This document shows positions 53,985 to 63,988 of a stretch of DNA of 64,000 nucleotides, piece by piece. This DNA comes from Boseongicola sp. SB0665_bin_10 (GTDB lineage: Bacteria > Pseudomonadota > Alphaproteobacteria > Rhodobacterales > Rhodobacteraceae). How positions within the stretch are numbered: the stretch's first letter is position 1; the number at the start of each line of letters is the position of its first letter. The DNA lies in the NCBI GenBank assembly GCA_009838075.1, contig VXSG01000081.1:42516-106515 (forward strand). Direction: 5' to 3'. Below the pieces are notes generated by a model. It was not told where the DNA came from. It did not search any database and was given only the letters and a program-made list of their open reading frames with translations. The translations under genes and the position numbers were made by a program.

Positions 53985-54793
53985 TGCCCAAGATCGTTCA
54001 GATTTCGGATCCCCACATTGTTCCTTATGGTCAGCTTGCCTACGGGCAGGTTGACACGGCTGCAGCCCTGGCAAGTTGCGTCGAAACCGTCAATCGGTTC
54101 CTTCCCGACATCGGCCCTTTCGACATGGCATTCGTCGCCGGCGACCTAACGGATTTTGGAACGGAAGAAGAGTATCAACGGTTTCGTGACATCATGGAAC
54201 CGCTGGCCATCCCTTACCGCGCGATCCCGGGAAACCACGATGATGTGGAGGTGATGCGACGTTGCTTTGCCGATCAGGACTGGATGCCCGAAACCGGATC
54301 AATCACCTGGACGGCTGAATTTTCCGGTCTGAGGCTGATTGCACTGGATACCAACGTCAAAGGTAAGGCGTATGGCCACCTGAGCGATGCATCTCTGGAT
54401 TATTTGGAGGCCAAAATGACGGCTGCCAACGGCGATCCGGTCATCGTCGCGATGCATCATCCGCCGATACGGACTGGTATCAAGAAGATGGATATCCAGA
54501 ACCTGCGCGACAGCCGCAGACTGCAATCCATCCTTTCGGCTTACCAAGGTGAATTGCGGTTGGTCTGCGGCCATGTTCACCGCAACATCGTCGCGCCATT
54601 TGGCGATGTGATTTGCCAGATCGCACCGGGTGTATCGCATGCTGTGTCCATGGACCTGCGTGTCGGCGCGCCGCACTGCCTTACCAAGGAGCCAGGCGGG
54701 TTTCTGTTGCATGAATTGCACGACGGAATCCTGACCCACAGCATTCCTGTAGGTCAATTCGACGGTCCGTATCTGTTCTATCCGGACAGTTGA
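53984..54793 (+). CDS. Metallophosphoesterase (calcineurin-like phosphodiesterase)
   Basis: This 269-residue protein has the five dimetal motifs of cytoplasmic class III phosphodiesterases: ISDPHI, VAGDLTDFG, IPGNHDD, MHHPP and CGHVHRN. There is no signal peptide, so it should act on imported substrate. Relatives include CpdA and glycerophosphodiesterases. As the last gene of the LacI-ABC operon, it suggests the transporter brings in phosphodiesters such as glycerophospho-compounds to yield phosphate and an alcohol. Confidence 0.85.
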   Translation: MPKIVQISDPHIVPYGQLAYGQVDTAAALASCVETVNRFLPDIGPFDMAFVAGDLTDFGTEEEYQRFRDIMEPLAIPYRAIPGNHDDVEVMRRCFADQDWMPETGSITWTAEFSGLRLIALDTNVKGKAYGHLSDASLDYLEAKMTAANGDPVIVAMHHPPIRTGIKKMDIQNLRDSRRLQSILSAYQGELRLVCGHVHRNIVAPFGDVICQIAPGVSHAVSMDLRVGAPHCLTKEPGGFLLHELHDGILTHSIPVGQFDGPYLFYPDS

Positions 54794-54795
54794 CG

Positions 54796-54820
54796 GCCCC
54801 CCTGAATTCAGGTGGGCTTT
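54796..54820 (+). terminator. Terminator of the LacI-ABC-phosphodiesterase operon
   Basis: Two 11-bp arms (54796-54806 and 54807-54817, 10 of 11 paired) form a hairpin centred on GAATTC directly after the last stop codon, followed by TTT. The compact position marks the end of the transcript. Confidence 0.6.
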
Positions 54821-54902
54821 GGAAGTGGATCATACGAACGTCGTCCTGTTCGCTCTGCATATGGCCGGTGCCGCCGCTCTGCCAAACGGACCATTCAGTT
54901 GA

Positions 54903-56666
<1,764 letters not shown>

Positions 56667-57002
56667 ATGGCCCGAGCGCCGAAAGAGAGGACGCGGCAGC
56701 GCTGCGTGATGACCACGGACAGCGAGTGGGAGATGATCGGCGCGCTCGCCGGTCGCGCGGGCCTGTCGATCTCCCGCTTTCTCGTCGGGCGCGCGCTGGA
56801 ATCCCGGGACCCGGCACCCGAGGCCGAAGCGCCGTCCGGGCTGCCGCCGGAGGTCCGGCGGCGCACGGCGCTGGCGATGCTGGTCCTTGCCCGGATCGAG
56901 GAGCGACGGCTGGCCGACGCGGGGGCGACGGCGGTATGGGACGACGTCGTGGCGGCGGAGAGCGCGTGGCTCGACGCGGAACTCGACCTGGGGGATCCGT
57001 GA
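56667..57002 (+). CDS. Small mobilisation-linked protein 1 (RHH/MobC-like)
   Basis: The 111-residue protein begins MARAPKERTRQRCVMTTDSE and contains SEWEMIGALAGRAGLSISRF, a pattern seen in ribbon-helix-helix relaxosome proteins (MobC-like), where a short strand precedes two helices. GGGAG precedes the ATG. It is the first of three overlapping genes with the same opening motif, directly facing the relaxase gene. It probably binds DNA near oriT or the relaxase promoter. Confidence 0.6.
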   Translation: MARAPKERTRQRCVMTTDSEWEMIGALAGRAGLSISRFLVGRALESRDPAPEAEAPSGLPPEVRRRTALAMLVLARIEERRLADAGATAVWDDVVAAESAWLDAELDLGDP

Positions 57003-57538
57003 CCGGGAAGGCGGGACGGACCCGGCGGCAGCGCTGCGTGACGTGCAGGCCGTCCGAGTGGCGGGCGATCAAGGCGAGGGCCCGGGCCGAGGGCGTGGAC
57101 GTGTCCGCGTACATCCTGTCCCGCGTCCTCGACGGCGAGGCCCCTGACGGCCCGCCGCATCCGGAGGCGGGCTACCCGATGGCGCTGACCGGCGCCGAGC
57201 AGCGCCGCCAGTTCGAGATCCTCGACCGTTCCGTCGCGGCCTGCGGGCCCCTGACGCAGGCGCCGTTCGTCGCGGGCACCGGGGCGACGATCGGCCGTGC
57301 CATGAACTTCCTGGGCTTCTCGCTGGATCCGGACTGGCGCAGGTCCAAGGACCTGCCGCTTGGCGGGCGGCACGCCCTCCGCAAGGCGGGATCCGGGCCG
57401 GAGCCGGAACCCGGGACGCGCGCGGCGTCCGTTCCCGACGACGCGAAGGCGGCGGACGGCGCGCCCCGCCAGCCGGACCTGTTCGGCGCGCCCGACGCGG
57501 GCACGGCCGAAGGTCCGGAACGGAGCGGCGATCCGTGA
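56999..57538 (+). CDS. Small mobilisation-linked protein 2 (RHH-like paralogue)
   Basis: The 179-residue protein starts GTG overlapping the previous stop (GTGA). Its opening, RRQRCVTCRPSEWRAIKARA followed by GVDVSAYILSRVL, mirrors protein 1. The C-terminal half is longer and rich in Ala/Pro/Gly, with RQPDLFGAPDAG at the end. It is probably a DNA-binding relaxosome or regulatory protein. The extended tail has no recognised function. Confidence 0.55.
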   Translation: MTGKAGRTRRQRCVTCRPSEWRAIKARARAEGVDVSAYILSRVLDGEAPDGPPHPEAGYPMALTGAEQRRQFEILDRSVAACGPLTQAPFVAGTGATIGRAMNFLGFSLDPDWRRSKDLPLGGRHALRKAGSGPEPEPGTRAASVPDDAKAADGAPRQPDLFGAPDAGTAEGPERSGDP

Positions 57539-57981
57539 CGCGGCGACGGAACGAGCGGGCGGTCGGCAACTCGATGTCCTGCACCGACGACGAGTGGACG
57601 CGGATCCGGGCGGCGGCGGAGGCCGCCGGCGAGGGGATCGGCCGCCACGTCGTCCGGCGCTGCCTGACCGACGATCCCTCGCCGAACGCGAGGCCGGTTG
57701 CGTCGCAGGCGCTCACCCCGGAGCAGCAGCGCAGGATGTACGAGGGGATCCTCGGCTGGGCGCGGGTGAAGCCGGATCCGGCGATGCCTGAGCATCCCGA
57801 GCTGTGGATCCTCCGGATCAGCGTCCAGTCCCTGTGCAGGAAGCGGTTCGCCGCGATGGAGCGGGACGGGCGGTCGGAGGAGCTTCACGACATGCTGCGG
57901 CTGGCGTTCGGCGACGACGACGGCCCCGCCGTCGCGCGTTCGATCCGCCGCAGCCTGGAGAGCGACGAAGATTCGGCCTGA
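57535..57981 (+). CDS. Small mobilisation-linked protein 3 (RHH-like paralogue)
   Basis: The 148-residue protein again starts GTG overlapping the previous stop. Its N-terminus (GNSMSCTDDEWTRIRAAAEA, then HVVRRCL) is a diverged copy of the opening of proteins 1 and 2. The C-terminal half (RRMYEGILGWARVKP, LCRKRFAAME) is different and may mediate specific contacts. It ends 49 bases from the convergent relaxase stop. Confidence 0.55.
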   Translation: MTRRRNERAVGNSMSCTDDEWTRIRAAAEAAGEGIGRHVVRRCLTDDPSPNARPVASQALTPEQQRRMYEGILGWARVKPDPAMPEHPELWILRISVQSLCRKRFAAMERDGRSEELHDMLRLAFGDDDGPAVARSIRRSLESDEDSA

Positions 57982-58030
57982 TCGCCCGGACGCCGGTTCC
58001 GGACGCCGCGCGCGAATTCCTGGCAGTCGC

Positions 58031-61000
58031 CTACCGTCCGATGTCGATCTCCGCGCTCATGGACCGCGACGGGCTGCGGATCCTCTCCAGCTCCTGCTCG
58101 CGCTGCAGGATCTCCATTTCCCGCTCCATCCTCGCCTTGTGCGCGGCCTCGACCTCCTTCCGGACGGGCGCGTCGCGCCGGATCGCGTCCGTGACCGTTG
58201 CCGCCATGTCCCGCAGCCGTTTCTCGAGACCGGGAACCCTCGCGAGATGCGGGCCGTAGCTTTCCCCGTCGGCGAGGACGCGCCGGAGCTCGCCGACGTG
58301 GCGCTCGGCGTCGCGTTCCCACCGGGCGTAGGGGTGCATCTCCGCCGCGAACCTCCCGCCGCCCTCCTCCCGCTCACGGACGACCCTGTCGAGATCGCGT
58401 TCTACGCAGCGGAGGATCGCCTGCGCGCCCTGCATGTCGTCGCGCACCGACCGCTCGCGGATCGCGAACTCGTTGCCTCCCGGAGCCCTGATCGCGCGCC
58501 GGCCCAGGCCGTCGACCCATGCGTCGTAGCCCTCGACGAAGAACCGGTGGCATCCCTGTTGCTCCGCCCTGTCGCGGATCCCCTCGAACGCCCGGAGATG
58601 CCGCGCCTCGATGCCGCAGGCGTCGAGCGTGTCCCTGATGCGCACTGTCGCCTTCTCCAGCGCCTTCCGGTCGTCCGGGGAGACGAGCGGGTCCCCCGCC
58701 AGCCGCTCCGCCCTCTCGACGACTTTCGGGGCCGACCCCGCCCAGCGTCCGTAGGCGGTGAGGCGGCTCCGGTCGAGCGGCGCGTCCGGCCGCCATCGCG
58801 CGGCCCTCTCGACGATCTTCCGTCTCCGGGCGTCGAAGTTCGTCACCTCCCCGACGCGGCGCCGGATACCGCGGTCCCTCGCCTCAAGCCCCGGCAGTTC
58901 GTCCACCATGCCCGCGAGGTCCGGGGGCAGGCCGGGCCCGAAGCCCGCGAGCCGCTCGACGAGGCGGCGGTGCCCGGCCATGTGGAACGGATGGCAGCCC
59001 TGTCGCTCCGCCTCCGCCTCCAGCGCGTCCCTTTCCTTGCGCAGGTCGCGGAACCTGTCCTCGTAGGCGCGCCTTTCGTTCAGGTCGGCGAGAGCGAACT
59101 GCATCGGCGCGAGGGCGCCAAGGTCCAGGGCCCTGGCGGTCAGGCGGCCGTCGGCGAGAAGCCTCTCCGCCTCGGCCATGGCCTTGCACGTGTCCTCTCC
59201 GGGAGGTTCCGGCGTCTTCGCGAAGTCCGCAAGCTCGCCCGTCACCTGCTCGAACCGCTTCCACCTGTGCCGCACGCTTTCGCAGTCCCTCGCGAGATCG
59301 GCCGTCGCCTTGGGCAGCGCGCCGGGATGCCTCTCCTCGAACTCGCGGCTCCGCCAGAGCAGCGCCTCCGTTCCCGGCAGGAAGGCGATGTCGCGGTCCT
59401 GCGTCGCCGCCTTCGCGCGGCGGCTCCGCCAGTCCCGCTCGATGGCCTCGATCTCCCGGTCGCGGGCACGGCCCGCCCGTTCCGCGTCGTTCGCGGCCGG
59501 GGTCGTTTCGACGGCGGCGGGTCCGGCCGCGGCGCGTTCGCCGAGATCGTCAAGGCGGTCGGGATGCGGCGCGCGCTCCGGCGGTTCCGGCATGGCTTTC
59601 TCCGCGTCGGCCAAGTCTCCGGGAGCGGGCTGCGCTTCCGGCGCAGGACGGGCCTTCTCGACCGTCCGGACCGGCGCCTTGTCGGGAAGCGCGATCCCGG
59701 GCGCGACTTCCGGTGCACGTTCCAGCGACCCGGGCGCCGGCGCGGCATCCGGGACGGCGTCGCGCTCCCGCTCCCCGACCCTCGCGCCGACGGCCTCCAG
59801 CGCGGTCATCCGCAGCCCCGTGCGCTCCTCCAGCGTCTCGGCAAGCTGCTCCCTGTTGTCGGTCAGGATCACCGCCTCGTCACGGGCGCGCGTGACCTCC
59901 ACGTAGAAGGTCGCCTGGTCGGCGAGCGCGCCGTGTCCCGAATCCAGCACCGCGATCACCCGGTCGGCGGTGGTGCCCTGCGCTCCGTGGACGGTCGCGC
60001 TGTAGGCGTGGTCGATGTGCCGGACCTGCGGGTCGTCCCGCGAGAGCTTCAGGCCGCGTCCGTCCGCGGTCCGGAACCGCACCGCCTTCGGGCCCACGGA
60101 GAGGACCCGGGCCCGCCCGCCGTTCACCAGGTCCCGGCGATTGTCGTTGCGCGTCCAGCGGATCTCGTCACCCGCGCGCAGACGGATCGTCGCGGTCTCG
60201 TGCAGCTCCAGCTGGTAGCGGAGCAGCTTTCCGCCGGGCTTCACCTTCAGGACGCGGCCATCTTCGTGGACGAGCTCCGCACGCTCCCCGTCGACCGCGT
60301 CGACGGTGAAGACCTCGCCCGCCTTCGCCTTGCCGCCCCAGATGTCGTGATGGAACACCGCCGCGTCGCCCTCGTCCCAGTTGCGGACGTCGCCGGTCTG
60401 CGGCCTGGTCAGGCCCCTTGAGACGAGCCGACGGATCTCGATCTCCTTGCCCTTGAGGACGCCTTCTTCGGCGAGTCCCTCGCGGACGGTTGCGGCGATC
60501 TCCGCCCGGATCCCGTGCGTGGGCGCGAGAATCGCCGTCGCGGCGCGGGCGGACGGGTCCAGGTCGAGCCAGAGCCGCGCCGCCGTGCGACCGAGCTCTG
60601 CCGCGCCCACCTCGTGGACGTCGTCGCCCAGCCGGCCCAGTGCCTCGCGCGGCCTGCCGCCGATGACGTGGGCCACCGCCTCCCTGAGATGCGGCGTCCG
60701 CTGGCGCAGCACGTCGTCCATCACCGCCGTCGGCATGCCCGCCTCCTGGAGCTGCCGGAAGGGCTGCCCTGCCTCGATGGCCCTGAGCTGCCGCGTGTCG
60801 CCGACGAGCACGAGCCGCCCGACGTCGAGCGCGTCCGCGATCCGCATCAGCGAGCGCATCTGAACGGTCCCGGCCATGGAGGCCTCGTCGAGGACCAGCA
60901 CGGATCCGGAATGCAGCGCCTTCAGCCGGGCAAGCCCCCCGTCGTTGATCGTGCCGTCGGCCACGTCCCTGTATCGCGAAAGGAACCCTTGCATCGTCCG

Positions 61001-62470
61001 CGCGGGAAGCCCGGCCTCCCGCCGGAGCGAGCGGACGGCGGCCGCGCTCGGGGCGAGCGCGATCACGCCGCGGTCTTCAGCGAGTTCCCTGACGGCCCGC
61101 AGCATCGCGGTCTTGCCGGTCCCCGCGTAGCCCTGCACGCCAGCGATCCGGCCATTGCCGAGCAGGATGGCGCGCACCGCCTCGCGCTGTCCTTCGGTCA
61201 GCGGACCCCTCCCCAGCGCCGTCTCCACGCGTCCCGCGTCGGCCAGCTGCCGGCCCGTCTCCCGCGCCGCCCTCATCCTCTCGACGATCTCGCGTTCCGC
61301 GCGGAGCGCGCGGCTCGTCACGAGGCAGGGGCCGAGGCCGCCGCGAATCGCGTCGACCAGGTGGCCGTCCCGCTTCATGCCGTCCAGCGCCGTCCTGTAG
61401 TCCGCGTGCGTGTGCAGCCCTGGGGAATGGGCCAGCGCCAGCGTGCAGAGGTCGGCCTCGCGGAAGACCGACGCCCGCTCCGCGAGATGCTCCGCGGAGC
61501 GGTTCACGATCTCCAGCATCGTCGGGTGGCGTCCCGCCTCCTTCGCGGCCCTCCTGCGCCCCGCTTCCGGACGGGGCGGATTGCGGTCGAGCCCCATCTC
61601 CGCCGCCCGGGCGCGCCATCCCGCCTCCAGCTCCCGGTGGTGCGGCTCGTCCTTCGTCTTGCGCGTGGCGAGCGCCGCCCGCTGCCGGTTCGCCGCCGTG
61701 TTCGCGAGGCCGTGGCTCCGGACCCACGCCACGATCTCCTGCCGCCGGGACGAGTTCTCCTCCAGGAGCTTGCGGCCGTAGCCCTCGATCTCGAAGCCGG
61801 GGACCCGCCCGACCATGGAAGGCCGGAGCTCGTATCCGAGCGTGAGGAGCCGGGCCGCGAGCTCGTTCCGGTAGTGCGCGCCGATCAGCCGTTCCGACCG
61901 CCCGAGCGCGCCCGTGTCGAGGCTGGCCCAGGTGCCGTCCGGCTTACGGGTCATGTTGGCGATCACGGCGTGCGTGTGGAGGTGGGGCTCGAGGTTGCGG
62001 TTGGCCTTGTGCCTGAACGTGGCCGCCACCATCGACGGCGCCGGCACGCGGACGTGGCGCTTGCCTTCCCGGTCCCACTGCCGGGTTGCCAGGAGATGCC
62101 GCTCGACGAAGTCGAGCGTCGCGCGCACGGCTTCGTCGTGCGCCCGGACGATCCGGCCGTCGCCTGCGACCAGCGCCGCGAGCGAGACGGACTTCGGCGC
62201 CTGCATCGTAACGTCGAGGCCGGGGCGGTGCTCGCGCTTCCCGTCCCGGATGCGCCCGAGCGTGATCTCCGTTCCGGGCACCTCTCCGGCGAGGACCGCC
62301 TCGAAGCGCGAGGGAGCGACTTGGCGCCCGAGGCCGAGCGCGGCCGCGCCCTCACCGTGCCAGCGGCTGGCCTTCCGGTGCTCGGGGTCCGACTTCGCGT
62401 AGTAGCCGTCCCGCTCGAAGTAGCGGGTCGTCACGGCAGCGGAGGTCAGGGAGGTGACGGTGGCGACCAT
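58031..62470 (-). CDS. traI: MobF-family conjugative relaxase with SF1 helicase (TraI/TrwC-like)
   Basis: The 1479-residue protein nicks oriT and unwinds the transferred strand. The N-terminal TrwC relaxase domain shows Tyr17 and Tyr23/Tyr24 (RYFERDGYYAK) and the HUH metal site EPHLHTHAV (His163/165/167). A RecD/TraI-type helicase follows: YAGTGKTAML (~450), VLDEASMAGT, and motif region YSATVHGAQGTTADRV. The C-terminal ~500 residues are charged and helical, probably a scaffold for relaxosome and coupling-protein contacts. No coupling protein or T4SS gene is in the window. The symbol is by family. Confidence 0.9.
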   Translation of the reverse strand: MVATVTSLTSAAVTTRYFERDGYYAKSDPEHRKASRWHGEGAAALGLGRQVAPSRFEAVLAGEVPGTEITLGRIRDGKREHRPGLDVTMQAPKSVSLAALVAGDGRIVRAHDEAVRATLDFVERHLLATRQWDREGKRHVRVPAPSMVAATFRHKANRNLEPHLHTHAVIANMTRKPDGTWASLDTGALGRSERLIGAHYRNELAARLLTLGYELRPSMVGRVPGFEIEGYGRKLLEENSSRRQEIVAWVRSHGLANTAANRQRAALATRKTKDEPHHRELEAGWRARAAEMGLDRNPPRPEAGRRRAAKEAGRHPTMLEIVNRSAEHLAERASVFREADLCTLALAHSPGLHTHADYRTALDGMKRDGHLVDAIRGGLGPCLVTSRALRAEREIVERMRAARETGRQLADAGRVETALGRGPLTEGQREAVRAILLGNGRIAGVQGYAGTGKTAMLRAVRELAEDRGVIALAPSAAAVRSLRREAGLPARTMQGFLSRYRDVADGTINDGGLARLKALHSGSVLVLDEASMAGTVQMRSLMRIADALDVGRLVLVGDTRQLRAIEAGQPFRQLQEAGMPTAVMDDVLRQRTPHLREAVAHVIGGRPREALGRLGDDVHEVGAAELGRTAARLWLDLDPSARAATAILAPTHGIRAEIAATVREGLAEEGVLKGKEIEIRRLVSRGLTRPQTGDVRNWDEGDAAVFHHDIWGGKAKAGEVFTVDAVDGERAELVHEDGRVLKVKPGGKLLRYQLELHETATIRLRAGDEIRWTRNDNRRDLVNGGRARVLSVGPKAVRFRTADGRGLKLSRDDPQVRHIDHAYSATVHGAQGTTADRVIAVLDSGHGALADQATFYVEVTRARDEAVILTDNREQLAETLEERTGLRMTALEAVGARVGERERDAVPDAAPAPGSLERAPEVAPGIALPDKAPVRTVEKARPAPEAQPAPGDLADAEKAMPEPPERAPHPDRLDDLGERAAAGPAAVETTPAANDAERAGRARDREIEAIERDWRSRRAKAATQDRDIAFLPGTEALLWRSREFEERHPGALPKATADLARDCESVRHRWKRFEQVTGELADFAKTPEPPGEDTCKAMAEAERLLADGRLTARALDLGALAPMQFALADLNERRAYEDRFRDLRKERDALEAEAERQGCHPFHMAGHRRLVERLAGFGPGLPPDLAGMVDELPGLEARDRGIRRRVGEVTNFDARRRKIVERAARWRPDAPLDRSRLTAYGRWAGSAPKVVERAERLAGDPLVSPDDRKALEKATVRIRDTLDACGIEARHLRAFEGIRDRAEQQGCHRFFVEGYDAWVDGLGRRAIRAPGGNEFAIRERSVRDDMQGAQAILRCVERDLDRVVREREEGGGRFAAEMHPYARWERDAERHVGELRRVLADGESYGPHLARVPGLEKRLRDMAATVTDAIRRDAPVRKEVEAAHKARMEREMEILQREQELERIRSPSRSMSAEIDIGR

Positions 62471-62730
62471 GAGTGCGTCCGTTCAGTCATCGGGGCCATC
62501 ATAGGGATTCGTGCGGTGCCATGCCACCGAGGAAGGCTCGGACGGTTCGGAACTCGAACCAGCAAGGAAAGATCGGGCTGCGAGCTTGAAGCCCGGGCAG
62601 GTCGCCCGGGGATCGGCGTACGGGGACGGCGCACGAACCGGCGGGCGGATGGTTTCGGAGGTGGACAGGGCTCAGCGCAATCTCGGACAAGGGCCGTCAG
62701 AAAAAGTCAACGGAACGGGAGGGGCCGGGC
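62471..62730. other. Candidate origin of transfer (oriT) region
   Basis: The gap between the relaxase start and a divergent gene contains three short inverted repeats, each with a 5-base loop. These are CCGAG/CTCGG (62527-62541), GGTTCG/CGAACC (62544-62560) and CCCGGGC/GCCCGGG (62592-62610). MobF origins usually lie next to the relaxase gene and carry such repeats. The nic site cannot be assigned. Confidence 0.45.
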
Positions 62731-63074
62731 ATGGCCGAAAAACGGGAACAGGTGGCGCGAACGGACGTGGCGGAGGCCGTGAGGGCCATGGCAAGCTTTC
62801 CGTGGATGGAGATGCTGGACGTGCAGTGGGAGACGGCGCAGGCGTTGCGCGAGATCGTGAGGAGTGCGAGAGAGCGGTCGGGGATGGCGCCGAAGGAGAC
62901 GAGGCGTCCCCAACCCGGGCGGCCATCGCGGCGGTCGGTTCCAGGGCGGAGGTCGTCGCGGCCCTGGAGGACGTGACAGCGATGGAGGTGTCGACCAAGA
63001 GCGCCGTCTTCGAGTGCTCCGGCCGGCTGGAGCGGTGCGCGGCAATCCAGGAGTCCATTCTGCTGGCCATCTAG
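62731..63074 (+). pseudogene. Small helical protein, probably frameshifted (phasin-like)
   Basis: The frame from ATG 62731 (after GGGAGGGG) reads MAEKREQVARTDVAEAVRAM and WETAQALREIVRSARERSG. The first frame then becomes arginine- and proline-rich until 62976, whereas another frame from about 62900 continues the helical style (AAVGSRAEVVAALEDVTAME, SAVFECSGRLERCAAIQES) to 63074. Joined, they give ~114 residues resembling a phasin-like coiled coil. A single-base indel near 62895-62910 is likely; alternatively two overlapping genes exist. Confidence 0.4.
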
Positions 63075-63077
63075 GGC

Positions 63078-63188
63078 GTGCTGCGCGGGATCCGGTTCTG
63101 GGGCCTGGTCCTGTCGCTCCTGCTTCTTCTGGGCGCAGCCGACGAGATTCGCTGGCTCGTGGTGCTGTTGTGGCGCCTGTCCGGGTAA
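63078..63188 (+). CDS. 36-residue membrane peptide
   Basis: A GTG-started frame three bases after the preceding stop reads VLRGIRFWGLVLSLLLLLGA and continues as a second hydrophobic segment (RWLVVLLWRLSG). It is almost entirely one or two membrane spans. Function is unknown; it may be coupled to the upstream helical protein. Confidence 0.35.
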   Translation: MLRGIRFWGLVLSLLLLLGAADEIRWLVVLLWRLSG

Positions 63189-63424
63189 GGCCGGGCGACC
63201 CCGAGAAACGGCACGAAGCGGTCACGAAATGCGTCGGGCAATTCCGCTGGAACCTTGACAGGATGCCCAATGGCGACTATCGTGCGAAGGCTATATCCGT
63301 CGGATTCGGGATCATCGAGGGAGGCTGAAAGTCGGTGATCCGCCAGCGCATGAAGAAAGGCGGCGCCCAATGGTCGATGGAGGGTGCCAACAACATGATC
63401 GCACTGAGGCGCTCAACAATCAAA
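63189..63424 (+). pseudogene. ISKra4-like transposase C-terminal remnant
   Basis: One frame reads CVGQFRWNLDRMPNGDYRAK, then GFGIIEGG, a TGA stop, then KSVIRQRMKKGGAQWSMEGA and MIALRRS. This matches the end of ISKra4-type transposases, where the motif is GSGxVEGGCKxxxxxRxKxSGxRW. The TGA falls where a conserved Cys (TGC/TGT) is expected. The rest of the element is absent. Confidence 0.55.
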
Positions 63425-63556
63425 TGACCGACTCGATCGACTGGCGGCGCGCCGCTTGAGTGCGAAAAATCCGGACACTCCCGCGTTCTTTCGGTCCTGA
63501 CTCAAACAGCTCCGATCATTAAAGCGCATCAACCAAGAAGCCACGAGGGGGCGCAG

Positions 63557-63988
63557 TTGCCAAACGACACCATCGCGATCACAAGATATCGGGGTCCTGA
63601 CGGAAACCGACTGCGTTGCTTTCTGCGGCAGTTCGTCGGGAATGTTGCTCTCCGGTCTCGGCAGTACATGCGTCTCCACGTACGGGACCAAGGCTACTTG
63701 GACTATGGTCTGTTGACGAATGAGCGTGGTTCATATTCCTTAATGGCCGCCGCCATGGATCGCATCACGCCGATGCATCAGTCTGAAATGAGCGTGGATA
63801 AGCGCGTCGACTACCGAAACCCGGCAAACCGTGATCGCCCACGACAACGAGCCGGACGTGTCGATCTCTGGTCCTGTTACGACGGATTCGAGCACTTCAT
63901 GGAATTCAAGTACGCCCTTTTGTCGCCAATGCAGATACATGGCTGCATAGATGCCATGAGCCGTGTCGGGCTTTTCGCTTGCGGCTGA
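63557..63988 (+). CDS. Hypothetical protein
   Basis: A 143-residue frame starts TTG and contains DQGYLDYGLLTNERGSYSL and GRVDLWSCYDGFEHFMEFKY. The second segment resembles cores of nuclease-like hypothetical proteins (acidic residue followed by ExK-type EFKYA), but I cannot name a family. It is less GC-rich than the relaxase module. The stop lies close to the window end, so the gene is complete at 3' but its promoter is not identified. Confidence 0.45.
   Translation: MPNDTIAITRYRGPDGNRLRCFLRQFVGNVALRSRQYMRLHVRDQGYLDYGLLTNERGSYSLMAAAMDRITPMHQSEMSVDKRVDYRNPANRDRPRQRAGRVDLWSCYDGFEHFMEFKYALLSPMQIHGCIDAMSRVGLFACG

Noticed and set aside
62544..62560. Sequence resembling the T-arm of a tRNA gene
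   Set aside because: No acceptor stem, anticodon arm or CCA context could be built around it; it fits better as one of three hairpins next to the relaxase gene.
58139..62782. Two long open frames (about 760 and 755 codons) on the plus strand opposite the relaxase
   Set aside because: They are the complement of a clearly identified MobF gene in very GC-rich DNA, are rich in Arg and Pro and show no domain similarity.
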